A stretch of DNA of 64,000 nt, taken from NCBI GenBank assembly GCA_020635135.1, contig JACKAJ010000015.1, positions 62,001 to 126,000 on the forward strand, read 5' to 3'. The stretch comes from Halobacteriovoraceae bacterium. Lineage in GTDB: Bacteria > Bdellovibrionota > Bacteriovoracia > Bacteriovoracales > Bacteriovoracaceae. The first letter of the stretch is position 1. The number at the start of each line of letters is the position of its first letter. The notes below the pieces were generated by a model. The model had not been told where the DNA came from. It saw only the letters and a program-made list of their open reading frames with translations, and made no database searches. This document shows positions 63,020 to 64,000 of this stretch, piece by piece. The position numbers and the translations under genes are program-made.

Positions 63020-63601
63020 ATGGGACTTCTCTATTTATTTCCAACTGATGACAGCGATCCAGATCATGCGATCTCTACTAACAGTAAGCTAACTCTCCGA
63101 TCCTATGGGCTTCCATCGATCTTTTGGCTCTACGCCTTAGGAATAATGGGTATTCTCTTTGTTCTCTATATTAGTATCCATGGACCTCTTCAAAAGTATC
63201 TGAGTCTTGGTGAACCAGTGGATCTTTTTCTTGGCTACAGCTTGATAGGACTTTTTATCGCCTGCCCTCTGATACTTTTAGGTTTTCTTTTCTATGAAAA
63301 AGTTATCAGTATTGATTCCCAATCGCTTACTCTCACTCATAAACTCTTTTTTCTTCCCATCTATTCGAAAAAAATTCCTTTAGCACCCACAGCTCAATGG
63401 GGTATCAATCATTTTATTGACTCTCCCAATATCGCGAAAATTAAAGATGATCGCGCTCTCAAAGCTTTTTACAATCGAGGGTATTATGAGCTCCATTTAT
63501 TTTTGGAAGGTGACAAAAAAATCTTTGTGGATCGCCAAAGTCAAAAGAAGAGCTTAGAGAAAATTAAGCAGATGCTTGAAAGATCCTTTCAAGGCCAATA
63601 A
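63020..63601 (+). CDS. Membrane protein with two helices and a PH-like C-terminal part
   Basis: 193 residues. Two membrane segments, about 33-52 (IFWLYALGIMGILFVLYISI) and about 70-92 (LFLGYSLIGLFIACPLILLG). The following 95 residues (VISIDSQSLTLTHKLFFLPI ... YYELHLFLEGDKKIFVDRQS) look like a bacterial PH-like beta-roll ending in an amphipathic helix. Function unknown. It follows the APP1-like gene by 5 bp and is likely last in that transcript. Confidence 0.7.
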   Translation: MGLLYLFPTDDSDPDHAISTNSKLTLRSYGLPSIFWLYALGIMGILFVLYISIHGPLQKYLSLGEPVDLFLGYSLIGLFIACPLILLGFLFYEKVISIDSQSLTLTHKLFFLPIYSKKIPLAPTAQWGINHFIDSPNIAKIKDDRALKAFYNRGYYELHLFLEGDKKIFVDRQSQKKSLEKIKQMLERSFQGQ

Positions 63602-63717
63602 CTTCTCCAATATCGCCAATAATCATATCTTTTTTATCAGGAAATAATTTCCTCGATTAATAGCTGCACAGAATTGTTCTAAAATAATCAAATAGCTCTT
63701 GAACAAAGGATTGTGTT

Positions 63718-64000
63718 GTGAGTGATTTTTCAAAAAAATTCATCGAGAAACAACAAAAGAGGCTGCTTGAGGCCAGAGAACAAATTCTCGAAAACTTTAA
63801 AAACTTTAATAAAGAAGCTAAGGACGATGGAAAGAATATCTTCACTGAAGAAGGTGATATTGCCCAACAATACTTAGATCAAAAACTTAATATCAGTTTG
63901 AGAGAAAAAGATCTCTACACTCTCAAAGAAATCGATCGCGCTCTCCAAAAGATTGATGATGGGACCTATGGCTATTGTGAAGAATCTGGTGAACCTATCG
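63718..64000 (+). CDS. DksA/TraR-family C4 zinc finger protein, 3' part outside window
   Basis: Open from GTG at 63718 (AGGA about 9 nt upstream) to the window edge: 94 codons. A coiled-coil N-terminus (KFIEKQQKRLLEAREQILEN), then LREKDLYTLKEIDRALQKID and GTYGYCEESGEPI, where the first Zn Cys of the DksA finger is seen; in the usual C4 type Gly would be Cys in CEESGEPI, so this may be a one- or two-Cys variant. DksA-type proteins bind RNA polymerase through the secondary channel. The coiled-coil tip and the finger end are not fully visible. Confidence 0.82.
   Translation, partial: MSDFSKKFIEKQQKRLLEAREQILENFKNFNKEAKDDGKNIFTEEGDIAQQYLDQKLNISLREKDLYTLKEIDRALQKIDDGTYGYCEESGEPI

Noticed and set aside
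63639..63653. Palindrome AGGAAAT-A-ATTTCCT before the DksA-type gene
   Set aside because: It is a perfect 7-1-7 repeat but AT-rich, not clearly placed against a promoter, and not followed by a T-run; I could not tell operator from chance.
1..64000. tRNA, rRNA, CRISPR array, insertion sequence or prophage
   Set aside because: I saw no tRNA-like cloverleaf sequences, no regularly spaced direct repeats, no transposase or integrase gene and no phage structural genes.

Overview
The window is AT-rich bacterial DNA, almost fully coding, with no rRNA, tRNA, insertion sequence or CRISPR that I can see. It looks like a Gram-negative, aerobic member of the Bdellovibrionota, most likely the Bacteriovorax/Halobacteriovorax side. 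This is an inference from the gene set: many lipoproteins and outer-membrane barrels, an Agl/Glt-like (gliding-type) envelope motor, FecR/CHASE2-cyclase modules, a DUF1931-type doublet histone, DUF3015 and Lnb-N (DUF4105) proteins, and oxygen-dependent HemF.

Layout. 0-3.6 kb: cut lipoprotein, small secreted protein, OmpA-type porin with thrombospondin type-3 repeats, hemF. 3.8-7.2 kb (+): a compact operon of a CrtI-like FAD oxidoreductase with FabG-, FabZ- and FabI-like enzymes. 7.2-12.9 kb: FN3/barrel protein and FecR/FN3 protein, divergent from a HAMP-containing adenylate cyclase. 12.9-20.5 kb (-): a tightly overlapping operon ketosynthase, acyl carrier protein, second CrtI-like enzyme, oleA, oleB, oleC, oleD. 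20.6 kb: doublet histone. 21-30.5 kb: papain-like secreted protein, MltD-type transglycosylase, dcd with a 45-codon gene behind it, hydrolase-mnmD-nitronate monooxygenase operon, Lnb-N/DUF3015 pair, htpX. 30.6-36 kb (+): second FecR / TPR-barrel / CHASE2-cyclase module. 36-46.3 kb (-): ten-gene operon for an AglRQS/Glt-like trans-envelope machine. 46.6-50.6 kb: large lipoprotein and pseudo-receiver protein. 50.7-56.3 kb (+): Rrf2 regulator-sufBCDS-nfu with a clear promoter/operator. 56.3-58.4 kb: FecR-like gene, maf, small secreted protein. 58.4-63.6 kb: mostly unrecognised genes, including a coiled-coil protein with an alpha-crystallin-like tail and an APP1-like phosphatase. 63.7 kb: start of a DksA/TraR-type gene.

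The most striking point is that 3.8-20.5 kb holds, in two operons, one copy of every dissociated fatty-acid elongation activity (KS, KR, DH, ER, ACP), two CrtI-like redox enzymes with no carotenoid genes, and a complete oleABCD set. I read this as one dedicated pathway that builds an unusual acyl chain and joins two of them head to head into a long-chain olefin or a beta-lactone-derived product.
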